Positions 35,758-46,711 of a stretch of DNA of 64,000 nt are shown piece after piece; position 1 is the first letter of the stretch, and the number at the start of each line of letters is the position of its first letter. This DNA comes from Roseobacter litoralis Och 149 (lineage in GTDB: Bacteria; Pseudomonadota; Alphaproteobacteria; Rhodobacterales; Rhodobacteraceae), in NCBI RefSeq assembly GCF_000154785.2, contig NC_015730.1, forward strand, positions 1,426,001-1,490,000, read 5' to 3'. The position numbers and the translations under genes are program-made. Under the pieces are notes generated by a model. That model had not been told where the DNA came from. It did not search any database and saw nothing but the letters and a program-made list of their open reading frames with translations.

Positions 35758-37081
35758 CTTGTGCAGCCTTGATAAAGATCATTGGGTTTACAGCCTTACC
35801 GCCGACACGCACCTCATAGTGCAGATGTACGCCGGTTACCCGTCCGGATGCTCCCATATCACCAATATGATCGCCACGCGAGACCCTTTGCCCTACTTTG
35901 ACGCGAATTTTTGACAAATGCGCATAGCGGGTCTCAATCCCGAACTCATGTTGTATTTTAATAAGACGTCCATAGCCCGATGACCAGCCCGCCTCAGTTA
36001 CGACGCCATCGGCGGTCGCATGCAGATCGGTGCCCAGCGATGCGGCGAAATCGACACCTTTGTGCATCCGCCGTCCCCCGGTTTTCGGATCGCGCCGAAA
36101 CCCATAATCGCTGGTAAACCGGAAAGCCTGTTTGACCGGCAATGCAAAGGGCGCTTTTTCGGCGGCAATCCGGTAAAGGTTCAGCGTGTCCATATGCCCA
36201 AGCAGACGGTTCGCCCGCTCCATATCCGCGCTGGGTTCTTCGCCTCGGCTTGAAAAGGAGAGGGGGGTCAGGGGGCCACCCTGGCCGGAATAGCCGCGAC
36301 GGATTTGATCCAGAATGCGTTCCGTCGGCAGACCCGCCTCGCGAAACATCTTGTCCAGTGGCGCAACGGAGATCGTCATGGCCTCTTCGAGCTGGCGGAA
36401 AATCTGGTCGTTGTCTTCTTTCATCAGCGCGATCTCAAGCGCCAGACGGTCGGCCTGTTCCAGCGCAACCTGCGCGTCTTCGACAACCTCGTCGCGCTCC
36501 TCAGCAGTCCGGGCCAGCGCGTCGGCAAGGATATCAACCGGAGCAGAGTTCCCGATTTGCGCCATCATCGTGCGCTTGTCACCGTCCTGCGTGTCAAGGT
36601 CCCTGAGTGCCGCAAGGTTCGTGCGGGCGACTTCGCGTTCCTTCATTGTCCGCCGCAGATTGCTCTGAATGACTTCAATGCCCGTTTCCAGTTCGTGTCG
36701 CCGTGTCTCGGAGAGCAACAACTCGGACTGCATGGTAGATATCTGTTCAAGCGCGGCATTGAAGCGATGTTGCGCAGCCAGCGCTTCTGCGGCGCGGCGG
36801 TCTCGCTGTTCGGCCAGATCATTCAGGCGCGTCTGATAGGTTGTTTGATCGCGTTTCGCCTGCTCGCGGAAATTTCCCGCCCCGATGCTATTCATGAAGA
36901 GCATCGATGTCACCACGATGGACCAGCCGACCACAATCGCAACGCCACCTACCGCAACCAGCTGTGTCCCCGGACGCAGTCTCACAAAGCGCGTATCGGT
37001 GTCTGATTTCAGAAACACACGGCGCTCCGGAAAAAGCCGTTCCAGAAAACCGTGAATGCTGATCCCCAGACGTGTCCGCAC
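35747..37081 (-). CDS. Membrane-anchored M23 peptidase (LmdC-like)
   Basis: 444 residues. A cytoplasmic N-terminus (1-40), one membrane helix (41-63), a long periplasmic coiled coil (about 70-225) and a C-terminal M23 LytM domain. Zn-site residues are intact: His and Asp in MHKGVDFAAS and the final HLHYEVRVGG. The coiled-coil/M23 design and the overlapping bactofilin gene match the conserved bactofilin-LmdC pairs of alphaproteobacteria, in which the bactofilin positions the hydrolase. Confidence 0.93.
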   Translation of the reverse strand: MRTRLGISIHGFLERLFPERRVFLKSDTDTRFVRLRPGTQLVAVGGVAIVVGWSIVVTSMLFMNSIGAGNFREQAKRDQTTYQTRLNDLAEQRDRRAAEALAAQHRFNAALEQISTMQSELLLSETRRHELETGIEVIQSNLRRTMKEREVARTNLAALRDLDTQDGDKRTMMAQIGNSAPVDILADALARTAEERDEVVEDAQVALEQADRLALEIALMKEDNDQIFRQLEEAMTISVAPLDKMFREAGLPTERILDQIRRGYSGQGGPLTPLSFSSRGEEPSADMERANRLLGHMDTLNLYRIAAEKAPFALPVKQAFRFTSDYGFRRDPKTGGRRMHKGVDFAASLGTDLHATADGVVTEAGWSSGYGRLIKIQHEFGIETRYAHLSKIRVKVGQRVSRGDHIGDMGASGRVTGVHLHYEVRVGGKAVNPMIFIKAAQDVF

Positions 37082-37218
37082 TAAAAGCCTCGTGTGTTGC
37101 CCTGTCTCTGCGGTCGAGCGCAGAGTTTCGCCTCGTGATTAGACAGTGGGATTCAAAGGGGCAACCCTCTTTGCAATATCGCGCACCACTTAAAGTTGAA
37201 TTGTGGTAATTGGGCAAA

Positions 37219-37242
37219 AAACCGCCTGTTTACGGCGGTTTC
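37219..37242 (-). terminator. Terminator of the peroxiredoxin-DUF455 operon
   Basis: AAACCGCC / GGCGGTTT stem with a 7-base loop, followed on the minus strand by six T residues. It ends the minus-strand genes from 38515 to 37248. Confidence 0.85.
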
Positions 37243-37247
37243 ACGCG

Positions 37248-38057
37248 CTAAACCTTCGCTGTAAGCGGCCAGTAAAAGTCCGGAGGTATCCCGGCTTCGG
37301 CGCGTTTCTCTTCGTTGAAGGGCGGTTTCAGGGGGCCGTGAAAATACTGACGCACCAATTCGTGAAAGCGCTCTTTCGGGTCTTCATCGTTGCGGCCACA
37401 TAGAAAGTGAAACCACTTTGAGCCATAGGCGACATGGGCCACTTCCTCGCTGTAGATCAATTCCAGCGCTTCGACTGCGTTCTTTGCCTTGGCGCGGCGG
37501 AAAACCTCGATCATGCCGGGGGTGACATCAAGGCCGCGCGCTTCAAGCACCATCGGCACCACCGCAAGGCGGCCCATGAAATCATCAACCGTATCTTCTG
37601 CCGCACGCCACATTCCAGCATGTGCAGGCAAAGCGCCGTAATGGCTGCCGAAGTCTTCAAGGCAGTCGCACATCAGGTTGAAGTGTTTGGATTCCTCGTC
37701 AGCCGCCTTTACCCAATCGTCATAAAACCCCATCGGCATTTTCACATGCGCAAACCGCGCAATGATGTCCCAATGCAGATCAACCGCATTGAGCTCAATG
37801 TGGGCAACAGCATGTAACAGCGCGATACGGCCTTCGGGTGACCCCGGTTTGCGGTGGGGCACATCGCGCGGGCTCAGCAACTCCGGGCTTTGTGGTCGCG
37901 CCGGATGCATGGGCGGGTCGGCCCTGCCAATTTCAGGCGTCTCGCCTGCGTCGCGCGCGGTCTGCCATTCCTTGGCGAGCTTGCGCGACAGGGCTGTCTT
38001 TTCGCGGCCATCAGCGGTGCGTAAGACCGCCTCTGCCATCTGGGCCAGTGGGATCAC
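37248..38057 (-). CDS. DUF455 ferritin-like family protein
   Basis: 269 residues, ferritin-like helical protein of the DUF455 family: AVAHIELNAVDLHWDIIARFAHVKMPMGFYDDWVKAADEESKHFNLM gives the Glu/His pairs expected for a di-iron site, with a second set in ALELIYSEEVAHVAYGSKWF. Function unproven. GTG start in a GTGA overlap with the peroxiredoxin stop, so translation is coupled; an ATG six codons later is the alternative. Confidence 0.9.
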   Translation of the reverse strand: MIPLAQMAEAVLRTADGREKTALSRKLAKEWQTARDAGETPEIGRADPPMHPARPQSPELLSPRDVPHRKPGSPEGRIALLHAVAHIELNAVDLHWDIIARFAHVKMPMGFYDDWVKAADEESKHFNLMCDCLEDFGSHYGALPAHAGMWRAAEDTVDDFMGRLAVVPMVLEARGLDVTPGMIEVFRRAKAKNAVEALELIYSEEVAHVAYGSKWFHFLCGRNDEDPKERFHELVRQYFHGPLKPPFNEEKRAEAGIPPDFYWPLTAKV

Positions 38058-38515
38058 AGGGCGCGCACTTCCTCGAGGACAGCCTCAACATGGCCGGGCA
38101 CTTTGACCTTGTTCCAGATTTTCGCAATCGTGCCATCCGCTGCGATCAGAAAGGTCGTGCGCTCAATCCCCATGTATTTCTTGCCATACATGTTCTTTTC
38201 TTTCCAGACGCCATAGTCTTCGCAGGTGGTGCCATGCTCGTCGGACAAAAGAGGGATTTCTAGTTCACGCTTCTTGGCGAATTTTTCATGGCTGCTCATA
38301 CTGTCCTTAGAAATACCAAAGACGCTGGCACGCGCTGCGGCAAAAGCCGCGCGGCTTTCGGAAAAGCCGATGCTTTCCTTTGTGCATCCGGGGGTGTCGT
38401 CGCGGGGATAGAAAAACAGAACGACAGGCTGTCCGGCCAATGCGCTGAGCGTCACATCGGCTCCGCCTGTGCCTGGAAGGGTGAAGTCGGGCGCTTTTTG
38501 GGATATTTCGGGCAT
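38054..38515 (-). CDS. bcp: Thioredoxin-dependent peroxiredoxin (Bcp/PrxQ type)
   Basis: 153 residues. Reduces hydrogen and organic peroxides. Peroxidatic Cys44 in FFYPRDDTPGCTKESIGF, preceded by the family Pro and Thr; a further Cys at 98 (GTTCEDYG) is unlike the usual resolving position. The start is the ATG at 38515; the longer open frame upstream does not look like protein. First gene of a two-gene operon with the DUF455 protein, hinting at a shared oxidative-stress or iron role. Confidence 0.94.
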   Translation of the reverse strand: MPEISQKAPDFTLPGTGGADVTLSALAGQPVVLFFYPRDDTPGCTKESIGFSESRAAFAAARASVFGISKDSMSSHEKFAKKRELEIPLLSDEHGTTCEDYGVWKEKNMYGKKYMGIERTTFLIAADGTIAKIWNKVKVPGHVEAVLEEVRAL

Positions 38516-38641
38516 AACACTCTCGTGGCTTTTCAGGATTGAACTGGGATGACATAGTAGCGCTGTGCCGCGCTGTGCCAAGGGGTCATCCCGCCGTGTC
38601 GCGCCCAATCCAGCTAATCGCCGACAAGGCCTGATTTCGTT

Positions 38642-41600
38642 TTGCAAGACAACGACAAAAAAACAGCAAAGACCCGGCGGGCGATGCGCCGCAGGCGGAC
38701 CCTGATGTGGACAGGCGTTATTTTTGCGCTTCTTCTTGTTGGTGCCTCTTTCAGTGCGGTTTGGCTGCAGGGGCGCGAACTGCTGGCGCCCCCTTGGCTG
38801 CGCGACAGGATTCAGGCGCAACTGGGTCAGGCGATCCCGGACGTCGAGGTTGCCTTTGGGGATGTTGTCGTCGTGGTCGACGAGGATTGGCGCCCCCGGT
38901 TTTCAGTCCGGGATGTCCACCTTGCCAATGCTCAGGGGGACGAAATCGTCGGCTTTTCCGATGTGAGCGGCGGGCTGAGCATTCCGGCGCTTCTGGATTG
39001 GCGGTTCAGTCTTGGGAACCTGCAAGTAAACGGTGTCTTTGTCACGCTGAGGCGGTCGCCGGAAGGTGCATTGTCGCTGTCCACAAGCGCAGATACGCGG
39101 GTTGTCAGTCAGCAAGCGCCGACACTCGTGCAGCTTGTTACCGAGTTAGATGAATTGTTGCTTCGTCCGGTCTTGAGGGATTTGTCGCTGTTTGAAATGC
39201 GCGCAATTACCCTGCGGTATGAGGATGCGCGTGCTGACCGTGCGTGGACGGTAGATGGGGGCATGATGCAGTTGCGCCGAAACGCGGACGCACTTGAAAT
39301 CAACGTGGACCTTGCGGTTTTGGGGGGCGGTGCGGATGTGGCCACATTGTCGGCAGATTACGCAGGCACGATTGGCGCGGCCGCGGCCAGTTTCGGATTG
39401 TCGCTCGAAAACATAGATGCCGGTGATGTGGCCTCTCAGGGGGCGGCGGTTTCATGGCTCGGCGTTCTGGATGCGCCGATCTCGGCGACCCTGCGTGGCA
39501 CCACGCGCGATGATGGCGGTCTGGATCCGCTGAATGTTGCGCTGCAAATTGGCGCAGGCGTCATCCAGCCCACACCAGAGGCACAGCCAATCCCGATTGA
39601 TGGGGCCAGCAGCTATTTCACTTATCTGCCGCAGGAACAAACGCTGCGTTTTGATGCCTTTGCCATCGACAGCAAATGGGGTCAGGGTAGTCTTGAGGGG
39701 CAAGCCGTGCTTGAATCCGTTGAAAACGGACGGATCGGCTCTCTTGTGGGGCAGTTCCGCCTGTCTGAACTAAGGGTCAATCCAGCAGGGCTTTATGACG
39801 CGCCCGTGCAGATTGAGGCAACTGAGTTGGATTTTCGCCTGAAGCTCGCGCCGTTTTCGCTGACGCTGGGTCGGTTGGATGTCAGTGATCAGGGCAATAA
39901 CCTGTCGGCGCGTGGGGAATTAACCGCCGGGCAACAGGGCTGGAATGTCTCAGTTGACGCCAATTTGGACGCTTTGTCATCGGAACGGCTGTTGGCGCTT
40001 TGGCCGGAAGCGCTCGTGCCTAAAACACGCAACTGGATATCCGAGAATATCAAGGCGGGGCACATAAGTGACGCGGCAGCGTCGCTCAGGATTACCCAAG
40101 GCGGGGCACCCGAAACATACCTTGGTTTTGATTTTCACGATGCGGATTTCACCTTCATCAAGGAGATGCCGCCGATCAGCGGGGGTAGAGGGCATGCGTC
40201 CCTTTTTAAGAACCGCTTTGCCATTGCCATTGATGAGGGGGCGGTAACTGCCCCGCAGGGAGGCCGGGTTGAGGTCGCAGGATCCTCATTCATCGTCCCC
40301 GACGTCAAGGCCAAGCCCGACCCGCCCGGTGTCGTGCGCCTGAGCGGACAATCCAGCGTAACGGCGGCCTTGTCGCTGCTGGACCAGCCGCCTTTGCAGG
40401 TGATGCAAAAGGCGGATGTGCCCGTGGATGTGGCCGAGGGGCAGTTGGATTTCACCGGCACGCTGTCCTTGCCGCTTAAGAAGGGCACAAAAGTTGACGA
40501 TGTGACGTTTGACGTGACCGGCAACGTGATGCAGGCCCATAGCGACACCTTGCTGAAAGACCGCACCTTGGCTGCCGCCACACTTGCCCTGACAGCCTCT
40601 GAGACAGAGATAGAGGTCGCAGGTAGCGGCACAATTGACGATGTGCCGCTGGACATCGTCTGGACCCAAGCCATCGGCGCGCCGGATCAACCAACGCCGG
40701 GCCGGGTGACAGGGCGCGTCCAGATTGACCGCGCAGCGCTGGCAGCGTTCGGAATTGCTCTGCCCGAAGACATGGTGCGGGGCAGGGGGTCAGCGGACAT
40801 CGCGCTGGATTTGCTCAAAGGGACGCCGCCGCAGTTTTCGCTGACATCTGATCTTGTGGGCCTCGACATGGCACTGACGCCCTTGGGGTGGTCGAAACGG
40901 GCTTCCGTTCCGGGAACCTTGGCGGTTGATATGACACTTGGGGAAAATGCCAAAGTGGACCGGATCTTGCTGGACGCTCCGGGGCTATATGCCGTGGGCG
41001 ACATTACCCTGACACCGCAGCAGCAGTTGGAGCGGATGCGCTTGAGCGAGGTGCGCTTGGGCAACTGGCTCAACGCGCCGGTTGATATCGTGGGACGGGG
41101 CGCAGATTTGCCGCCGGGCATTGTGCTGCGTGGGGGCACGGTCGATCTGCGCCGCGCCGACTTGCCTTCCGGAGCACAGCCTGACGGAAACAGTGGGCCA
41201 CTCACGGTGGCGCTGGACCGGTTGACCGTCAGCGATACAATTGCCATCACCGATATGCGCGGTGCGTTTCAGACATCGGGGGGGCTGGCGGGCAATTTTG
41301 ACGGGCAGATAAACGGCGCGGCGCGCGTGGTGGGGAAGGTCTCGCCACAAAATGGCAGGCCTTCACTGCAACTGAGTGCTGAAAACGCCGGTCGTGCTCT
41401 TGCGGCGTCGGGGCTGGTCAAGCAGGTCCGCGGAGGTGCGTTACAGCTTTCGTTGGTGCCGGTGGGCACTGGTGGTGCGTTTGATGGCAAGCTCAATGTC
41501 CAGAACATCACCGTCAGGGATGCGCCGACAATGGCTGCATTGCTCAATTCGATCAGCATCGTGGGGCTGATCAATCAACTGAACGGGGACGGAATTTATT

Positions 41601-42001
41601 TTTCGGATGTCAGTGCAGACTTCAGGCTTGCGCCCTCGCGCATCACGTTGCGACAGGCCAGTGCCACCGGCGCCTCGATCGGGTTGTCGATGGACGGCGT
41701 CTTTTACCCCGCATCGGGCCAAATTGATATGGAGGGGGTGATCTCTCCTGTCTATATGCTCAACGCTATTGGCAGTGTCTTGTCCAGACCGGGCGAAGGG
41801 CTGTTCGGGTTCAACTATTCGATCACGGGCACGGCGCAGTCACCGGATGTTTTCGTCAATCCGCTGACCGCTCTGGCACCGGGCATTTTACGCAACCTGT
41901 TTCGCGGATCGCGCGCCAAGGCACCCCTTGAGGCAGGCGAACCCGTACCGGTGCCCGAACCGCGCCGCATCCCGGTTGTGACGCGGGGCGAAGACCGCTA
42001 A
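38642..42001 (+). CDS. AsmA/YhdP-like envelope protein (DUF3971, AsmA-like C-terminus)
   Basis: 1119 residues. An Arg-rich cytoplasmic start, one membrane helix (about 20-42) and a very long periplasmic beta-rich region typical of the AsmA/TamB/YhdP clan: DUF3971-like middle and an AsmA-like C-terminal domain ([31 protein letters not shown]...[33 protein letters not shown]). These proteins are thought to form bridges that carry phospholipid to the outer membrane. Start uncertain: TTG at 38642 or ATG at 38684, neither with a strong ribosome site; both keep the anchor. Ten bases upstream of queA. Confidence 0.88.
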   Translation: MQDNDKKTAKTRRAMRRRRTLMWTGVIFALLLVGASFSAVWLQGRELLAPPWLRDRIQAQLGQAIPDVEVAFGDVVVVVDEDWRPRFSVRDVHLANAQGDEIVGFSDVSGGLSIPALLDWRFSLGNLQVNGVFVTLRRSPEGALSLSTSADTRVVSQQAPTLVQLVTELDELLLRPVLRDLSLFEMRAITLRYEDARADRAWTVDGGMMQLRRNADALEINVDLAVLGGGADVATLSADYAGTIGAAAASFGLSLENIDAGDVASQGAAVSWLGVLDAPISATLRGTTRDDGGLDPLNVALQIGAGVIQPTPEAQPIPIDGASSYFTYLPQEQTLRFDAFAIDSKWGQGSLEGQAVLESVENGRIGSLVGQFRLSELRVNPAGLYDAPVQIEATELDFRLKLAPFSLTLGRLDVSDQGNNLSARGELTAGQQGWNVSVDANLDALSSERLLALWPEALVPKTRNWISENIKAGHISDAAASLRITQGGAPETYLGFDFHDADFTFIKEMPPISGGRGHASLFKNRFAIAIDEGAVTAPQGGRVEVAGSSFIVPDVKAKPDPPGVVRLSGQSSVTAALSLLDQPPLQVMQKADVPVDVAEGQLDFTGTLSLPLKKGTKVDDVTFDVTGNVMQAHSDTLLKDRTLAAATLALTASETEIEVAGSGTIDDVPLDIVWTQAIGAPDQPTPGRVTGRVQIDRAALAAFGIALPEDMVRGRGSADIALDLLKGTPPQFSLTSDLVGLDMALTPLGWSKRASVPGTLAVDMTLGENAKVDRILLDAPGLYAVGDITLTPQQQLERMRLSEVRLGNWLNAPVDIVGRGADLPPGIVLRGGTVDLRRADLPSGAQPDGNSGPLTVALDRLTVSDTIAITDMRGAFQTSGGLAGNFDGQINGAARVVGKVSPQNGRPSLQLSAENAGRALAASGLVKQVRGGALQLSLVPVGTGGAFDGKLNVQNITVRDAPTMAALLNSISIVGLINQLNGDGIYFSDVSADFRLAPSRITLRQASATGASIGLSMDGVFYPASGQIDMEGVISPVYMLNAIGSVLSRPGEGLFGFNYSITGTAQSPDVFVNPLTALAPGILRNLFRGSRAKAPLEAGEPVPVPEPRRIPVVTRGEDR

Positions 42002-42011
42002 ACGGGCGCTC

Positions 42012-43067
42012 ATGAAGCTCAGTGACTTTGATTTCGATCTGCCCGAAGACCTGATCGCGACCCGCCCCGCGGTGCCGCGCACCTCTGCGCGTCTTCTTGT
42101 GGCGAAAGGTCAGCAGATCAGCGATTCAATCGTCTCCGACTTGCCCAACTGGCTGTCGCCGGGCGACCGGCTGGTGTTGAATGACACGCGCGTGATCCCG
42201 GCACGACTGACCGGCGCGCGGCACCGGGATACCGCACAGGGACCAATGCAGGCCCGCATCGAGGTCACTTTGCTCGAACCGGATGCGCGGGGCGATTGGT
42301 CGGCTTTGATCAAGCCGCTCAAAAAGGTAAAAATCGGTGAGGAGATCATCTTTTCGGATGTGCTGCGCGCGACATTGCAATCGGTCACAGACGGGCAGGG
42401 GTTTTTGAAGTTTAACCTTGAGGGCGATGACTTCGACGCTGCGCTGAATGCAGCCGGTGCAATGCCGCTGCCACCCTACATCGCCACCCGGCGACCGGCA
42501 GATGAGCGGGACAAATCCGACTACCAGACTGTGTTCGCACAAAACAACGGGGCCGTGGCTGCGCCCACTGCGTCGCTGCATTTTGACGAGGCCTTGCTGT
42601 CAGAACTGGCAGCGCGTGGCGTTTTGTTCAGCTATGTGACCTTGCATGTTGGGGCGGGCACATTTCTGCCGGTCAAGGTCGAGGACGTGACAACCCATAA
42701 GATGCACGCAGAATGGGGACAGGTGAGCGCTGTGGCCGCGGCAGAGATCAATGCGACGAAACAGGCGGGCAAACGCGTAATCCCGGTGGGCACAACGGCG
42801 CTGCGCCTGATTGAAACCGCAGGGCGCGAGGGTCAGATCACAGCATGGGAAGGCGATACCGATATTTTCATCTACCCCGGCTTTCGCTTTAACGTCGCGG
42901 ATGCCTTGATGACGAACTTTCATTTGCCCAAATCCACATTGATGATGCTGGTGTCCGCGCTGATGGGATATGACGAGGTGCGCACGATCTATAATCACGC
43001 AATTGCCGAAAAATACCGGTTTTTTTCCTATGGCGACGCATCACTTTTGATTCCGAAAACGGACTGA
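42012..43067 (+). CDS. queA: S-adenosylmethionine:tRNA ribosyltransferase-isomerase
   Basis: Converts preQ1 at tRNA position 34 to epoxyqueuosine. 351 residues, full length, with conserved [77 protein letters not shown] and [32 protein letters not shown]. Probably read from the same transcript as the AsmA-like gene. No tgt gene is adjacent. Confidence 0.97.
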   Translation: MKLSDFDFDLPEDLIATRPAVPRTSARLLVAKGQQISDSIVSDLPNWLSPGDRLVLNDTRVIPARLTGARHRDTAQGPMQARIEVTLLEPDARGDWSALIKPLKKVKIGEEIIFSDVLRATLQSVTDGQGFLKFNLEGDDFDAALNAAGAMPLPPYIATRRPADERDKSDYQTVFAQNNGAVAAPTASLHFDEALLSELAARGVLFSYVTLHVGAGTFLPVKVEDVTTHKMHAEWGQVSAVAAAEINATKQAGKRVIPVGTTALRLIETAGREGQITAWEGDTDIFIYPGFRFNVADALMTNFHLPKSTLMMLVSALMGYDEVRTIYNHAIAEKYRFFSYGDASLLIPKTD

Positions 43068-43170
43068 CGTCACATTACGACCCATTTGCGTCGTAGCTGA
43101 GCGGGAATCGCTCGGCGCGATACTGCACCACGGCACTACGAGAATTTCCGCCGCGCACGTTGGAGTAGGC

Positions 43171-44436
43171 ATGTTTCAGGTATTAACCAGCGCGTGGGCG
43201 CTTTTGTTGGGCATGTGCCTGTTGATGGTCGGCAATGGCATGCAAGGCACGCTTCTGGGTATCAGAGGCGAGATCGAAGGGTTCTCGACCCTTGAGATGT
43301 CCATCGTCATGTCCGCTTATTTCGTTGGTTTTCTGGGGGGCTCGCGCATGGCGCCGGGGATGATCCGGCGTGTTGGTCACGTGCGGGTCTTTGCGGCATT
43401 GGCCTCGCTTATATCCGCAGTGATGATCCTTTATCCCACCTTTGCCGAAGTGTGGCTCTGGACGCTGGGCCGGGTGTTGATCGGATTTTGCTTTTCGGCT
43501 GTCTATGTCACCGCTGAAAGCTGGCTGAACAACGCAGCCACCAACGAAAACAGGGGCCAGACGCTGTCCCTTTATATGATTGTGCAGACCGCAGGCATCG
43601 TGATCAGTCAGGCGCTGTTGTTGACGGCGGACCCGTCGGGCTACGTGCTTTTCGTGATCCCATCGGTACTGGTGTCCATCGCCGTGACGCCCATTTTGCT
43701 ATCGATCAGCCCGACGCCCGCCTTTGACATGACCAAACCGATGAGCCTGAAGGAGTTGGCAGGTTTCTCGCCCTTGGGCTGTGTCGGCATGTTCCTGCTG
43801 GGCGGTATATTCTCAGCTCAATTCGGTATGGCTTCGGTCTATGGCGCAAAGGCCGGGTTGTCCGTCGCCCAGATATCCATGTTCGTGGCGATGTTTTTCG
43901 TCGGGTCCGTATTGTTGCAATATCCCATCGGGTGGATTTCGGACCGGATGGACCGGCGGTTTCTGATCCTGATCGTTGCGGCGATAGGGGCCGGTGGGTC
44001 TGCGCTGGGCATGGTGCTGGGGCATGATTTCGCGTTTTTGCTGGTGTCCGCCTTTATCGTGGGTGGCATGTCCAACCCGCTTTATTCGCTGCTGATTGCC
44101 CATACGAATGATTTTCTGCAACACGAAGACATGGCCGCCGCCTCGGGCGGGTTGATTTTCATCAACGGGCTTGGCGCGATTGCAGGGCCGCTGATCACAG
44201 GGTCACTGATGGATATTGTAGGGCCACCGGGCTTCTATCTCTTTACTGGGATATTGTTCGTGGCGCTGGTGGCTTATGCGGGCTACCGCTCGACACGGGG
44301 GCGTACCATCGCCGTGGAGGACACAGGTGCCTATGTGGCTGTCACCCCGAGCTATACGTCGGTGGCGCTTGAATATGCACAAGAATACGCCATTGAGACC
44401 GAAAAAGAGGACGATTTGGTCGCAAACGACAAATGA
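43171..44436 (+). CDS. Major facilitator superfamily transporter (YcaD-like)
   Basis: 421 residues with twelve hydrophobic segments. The N-terminus (ALLLGMCLLMVGNGMQGTLLGIRGEIEGFSTLEMSIVMSAYFVGFLGGS) and the segment GRVLIGFCFSAVYVTAESWLNNAATNENRGQTLSLYMIVQTAGIVISQ are typical of the YcaD/YfkF group. The loop-2-like motif between helices 8 and 9 is GWISDRMDRR. Substrate unknown. The C-terminal 60 residues are cytoplasmic and acidic. Confidence 0.9.
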   Translation: MFQVLTSAWALLLGMCLLMVGNGMQGTLLGIRGEIEGFSTLEMSIVMSAYFVGFLGGSRMAPGMIRRVGHVRVFAALASLISAVMILYPTFAEVWLWTLGRVLIGFCFSAVYVTAESWLNNAATNENRGQTLSLYMIVQTAGIVISQALLLTADPSGYVLFVIPSVLVSIAVTPILLSISPTPAFDMTKPMSLKELAGFSPLGCVGMFLLGGIFSAQFGMASVYGAKAGLSVAQISMFVAMFFVGSVLLQYPIGWISDRMDRRFLILIVAAIGAGGSALGMVLGHDFAFLLVSAFIVGGMSNPLYSLLIAHTNDFLQHEDMAAASGGLIFINGLGAIAGPLITGSLMDIVGPPGFYLFTGILFVALVAYAGYRSTRGRTIAVEDTGAYVAVTPSYTSVALEYAQEYAIETEKEDDLVANDK

Positions 44437-44528
44437 TTGTGTCGTGGTGACGTAAAATGTGAATAGGTTAATCTTGTAAAACGTGACTAACATCAACAAG
44501 TGGCACTTTATGAGTAGAGAGAGACGGT

Positions 44529-45113
44529 ATGACTGGCCCTGAAGAGATACTGAAGTTTTGGCTGGACGATGTGGGTCCGCAGAATTGGTTCGAAGCATCT
44601 GATCAGCTTGATGCAGAGATATCTGAGCGGTTTTCATCGACCTTGACCGGGGCAAGCGAGGGGCGATATTCGCTCTGGCTGACCTATCCATCCGGTGCGC
44701 TGGCGTACATCCTTCTGACAGATCAGTTTTCGCGCAACATGTACCGCGGATCGGGCAAATCATTTGCGACCGACCGCATCGCACTTGCTGCGGCGAAATC
44801 GGCCATCGGCAAAGGCTGGGACCTCAAGATTGACGAACCGGCGCGACAGTTCTTTTACCTGCCCCTGATGCACTCTGAAAACCTGTGTGATCAAGATCGC
44901 TGCGTGCGTCTGATCTGCGAGCGGATGCCAAAGCACGGGGCGGATAACCTGCTTCATGCGCGCGCCCATCGTGCCGTGATCCGTCAGTTTGGTCGCTTCC
45001 CGGCGCGCAATACGGCTTTGAAACGCGTTTCAACCCAAGCTGAAGCGGATTACGTCAACAACGGCGGATACGGCGCGACGGTCCGGGACCTGCAAGCGGC
45101 AAAGGCTGCGTAA
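44529..45113 (+). CDS. DUF924 family protein
   Basis: 194 residues. The family pattern is complete: EEILKFWLDDVGPQNWFEASDQLDAEISERF, LAYILLTDQFSRNMYRGSGKSFATDRIAL and FFYLPLMHSENLCDQDRCVRL, an all-helical fold related to tetratricopeptide repeats. Biochemical function is not established. An AGAGAGAGACGG ribosome region precedes the ATG. Confidence 0.9.
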   Translation: MTGPEEILKFWLDDVGPQNWFEASDQLDAEISERFSSTLTGASEGRYSLWLTYPSGALAYILLTDQFSRNMYRGSGKSFATDRIALAAAKSAIGKGWDLKIDEPARQFFYLPLMHSENLCDQDRCVRLICERMPKHGADNLLHARAHRAVIRQFGRFPARNTALKRVSTQAEADYVNNGGYGATVRDLQAAKAA

Positions 45114-45184
45114 CCAGCATATCAGTTTTGCGTGCCAGACAGTGCGCATATGTCGCGCGCTGCATCATGTTGCTGTGAAAGTCT

Positions 45185-45208
45185 ATATAGTTTAACGGTA
45201 AACTATAT
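45185..45208. promoter_or_regulatory. Palindromic operator candidate of lpdA
   Basis: Perfect inverted repeat with 10-base arms, ATATAGTTTA and TAAACTATAT, separated by ACGG; it ends 27 bases before the lpdA ATG. Its inner arms are identical to the palindrome upstream of pdhA (31251-31270). A repressor bound here would probably block transcription or elongation into lpdA. Confidence 0.7.
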
Positions 45209-45235
45209 TTGATTATCTAGGCGTGAGGGCACAGC

Positions 45236-46630
45236 ATGGCATCGAAATCCTTTGATCTTATCGTGATTGGGGCAGGCCCGGGCGGCTATGTCGCGGCGAT
45301 ACGCGGGGCCCAATTGGGCATGTCGGTGGCCATTATCGAGCGCGAGCACCTTGGCGGCATTTGCCTGAATTGGGGATGCATTCCGACCAAAGCGATGCTG
45401 CGGTCGTCCGAGGTGTTTCATTTGATGCAGCGCGCCAAGGAATTCGGCCTAAAGGCTGACAATGTTGATTATGACCTCGACGCGGTGGTCAAGCGCTCCC
45501 GCAAGGTTGCGGGTCAATTGTCTGGTGGCATCGGTCACCTCATGAAAAAGAACAAAGTCACTGTCTTCATGGGCGAGGCCAAGCTGGCGGGTAAGGGTAA
45601 AGTCAGCGTCAAGACCGACAAGGGGGCCGAAGACCTCACCGCCAAGAACATCGTGCTCGCAACCGGCGCGCGCGCCCGCACACTACCGGGTCTTGAGGCG
45701 GATGGCGATCTGGTCTGGACCTACAAACACGCGCTTGAGCCAAAGCACATGCCCAAAAAGCTGCTGGTGATCGGTTCAGGTGCCATCGGTATTGAGTTTG
45801 CCAGCTTTTACAACACTCTGGGGGCGGATACGACGGTCGTCGAAGTCATGGACCGCGTCTTGCCTGTCGAAGACGCAGAGATTTCCGCCTTTGCCAAGAA
45901 AGCCTTTGAAAAGCAGGGCATGAAAATCATGCAGAAAGCCATGGTAAAGCAATTGGACCGGGCCAAGGGCAAAGTCACCGCGCATATTGAAGTGGGTGGC
46001 AAAGTGGAAAAGCATGAGTTCGACACTGTCATCTCAGCGGTCGGGATCGTCGGCAACGTCGAAGGGCTCGGCCTTGAGAAATTAGGCGTCAAACTGGACC
46101 GAAGCCATGTTGTGACGGATGAATTCTGTCGTACCGGGGTTGAGGGGCTGTACGCCATCGGCGATGTGGCCGGCGCGCCCTGGCTTGCGCATAAGGCGAG
46201 CCATGAAGGGGTCATGGTCGCTGATCTTATCGCAGGCAAGCACGCCCATCCGGTCAAACCCGAAACCATCGCAGGCTGCACCTATTGCCATCCGCAGGTC
46301 GCATCGGTGGGATATACAGAGGCAAAAGCCAAGGAACTGGGGTACGACATCAAGGTCGGACGCTTCCCATTTATCGGCAACGGCAAAGCCATCGCACTTG
46401 GCGAGCCGGAAGGCATGATCAAGACCATCTTTGACGCCAAAACAGGTGAGCTGCTTGGCGCGCATATGGTTGGTGCCGAAGTCACCGAACTGATCCAGGG
46501 CTATGTGGTCGGGCGTCAGTTGGAAACGACGGAAGAAGACTTGATGAACACGGTCTTCCCGCATCCGACGCTGTCGGAAATGATGCATGAAAGCGTGCTG
46601 GACGCCTATGACCGCGTGATACATATGTAG
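45236..46630 (+). CDS. lpdA: Dihydrolipoyl dehydrogenase (E3)
   Basis: FAD flavoprotein that reoxidises dihydrolipoamide in 2-oxoacid dehydrogenase complexes. 464 residues: FAD motif GAGPGGYVAA (12-21), redox disulfide Cys43/Cys48 (GGICLNWGCIPTKA), NAD motif GSGAIGIEFASFY, and the C-terminal His443/Glu448 pair (FPHPTLSEMMHE). The shared palindrome with pdhABC suggests this copy serves pyruvate dehydrogenase, although it is not in that operon. Confidence 0.97.
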   Translation: MASKSFDLIVIGAGPGGYVAAIRGAQLGMSVAIIEREHLGGICLNWGCIPTKAMLRSSEVFHLMQRAKEFGLKADNVDYDLDAVVKRSRKVAGQLSGGIGHLMKKNKVTVFMGEAKLAGKGKVSVKTDKGAEDLTAKNIVLATGARARTLPGLEADGDLVWTYKHALEPKHMPKKLLVIGSGAIGIEFASFYNTLGADTTVVEVMDRVLPVEDAEISAFAKKAFEKQGMKIMQKAMVKQLDRAKGKVTAHIEVGGKVEKHEFDTVISAVGIVGNVEGLGLEKLGVKLDRSHVVTDEFCRTGVEGLYAIGDVAGAPWLAHKASHEGVMVADLIAGKHAHPVKPETIAGCTYCHPQVASVGYTEAKAKELGYDIKVGRFPFIGNGKAIALGEPEGMIKTIFDAKTGELLGAHMVGAEVTELIQGYVVGRQLETTEEDLMNTVFPHPTLSEMMHESVLDAYDRVIHM

Positions 46631-46643
46631 GATCGCATAGGCA

Positions 46644-46676
46644 CAAAAAAAGCGGGGATGAAACCCCGCTTTTTTA
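46644..46676. terminator. Bidirectional terminator between lpdA and the VPLPA-CTERM gene
   Basis: Stem AAAAAAGCGGGG / CCCCGCTTTTTT with a 6-base loop, flanked by A-run and T-run. It serves both convergent genes. Confidence 0.93.
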
Positions 46677-46711
46677 TGTTTTGTATTTCTGTTGAAGCGT
46701 CTAAGTCTGGA

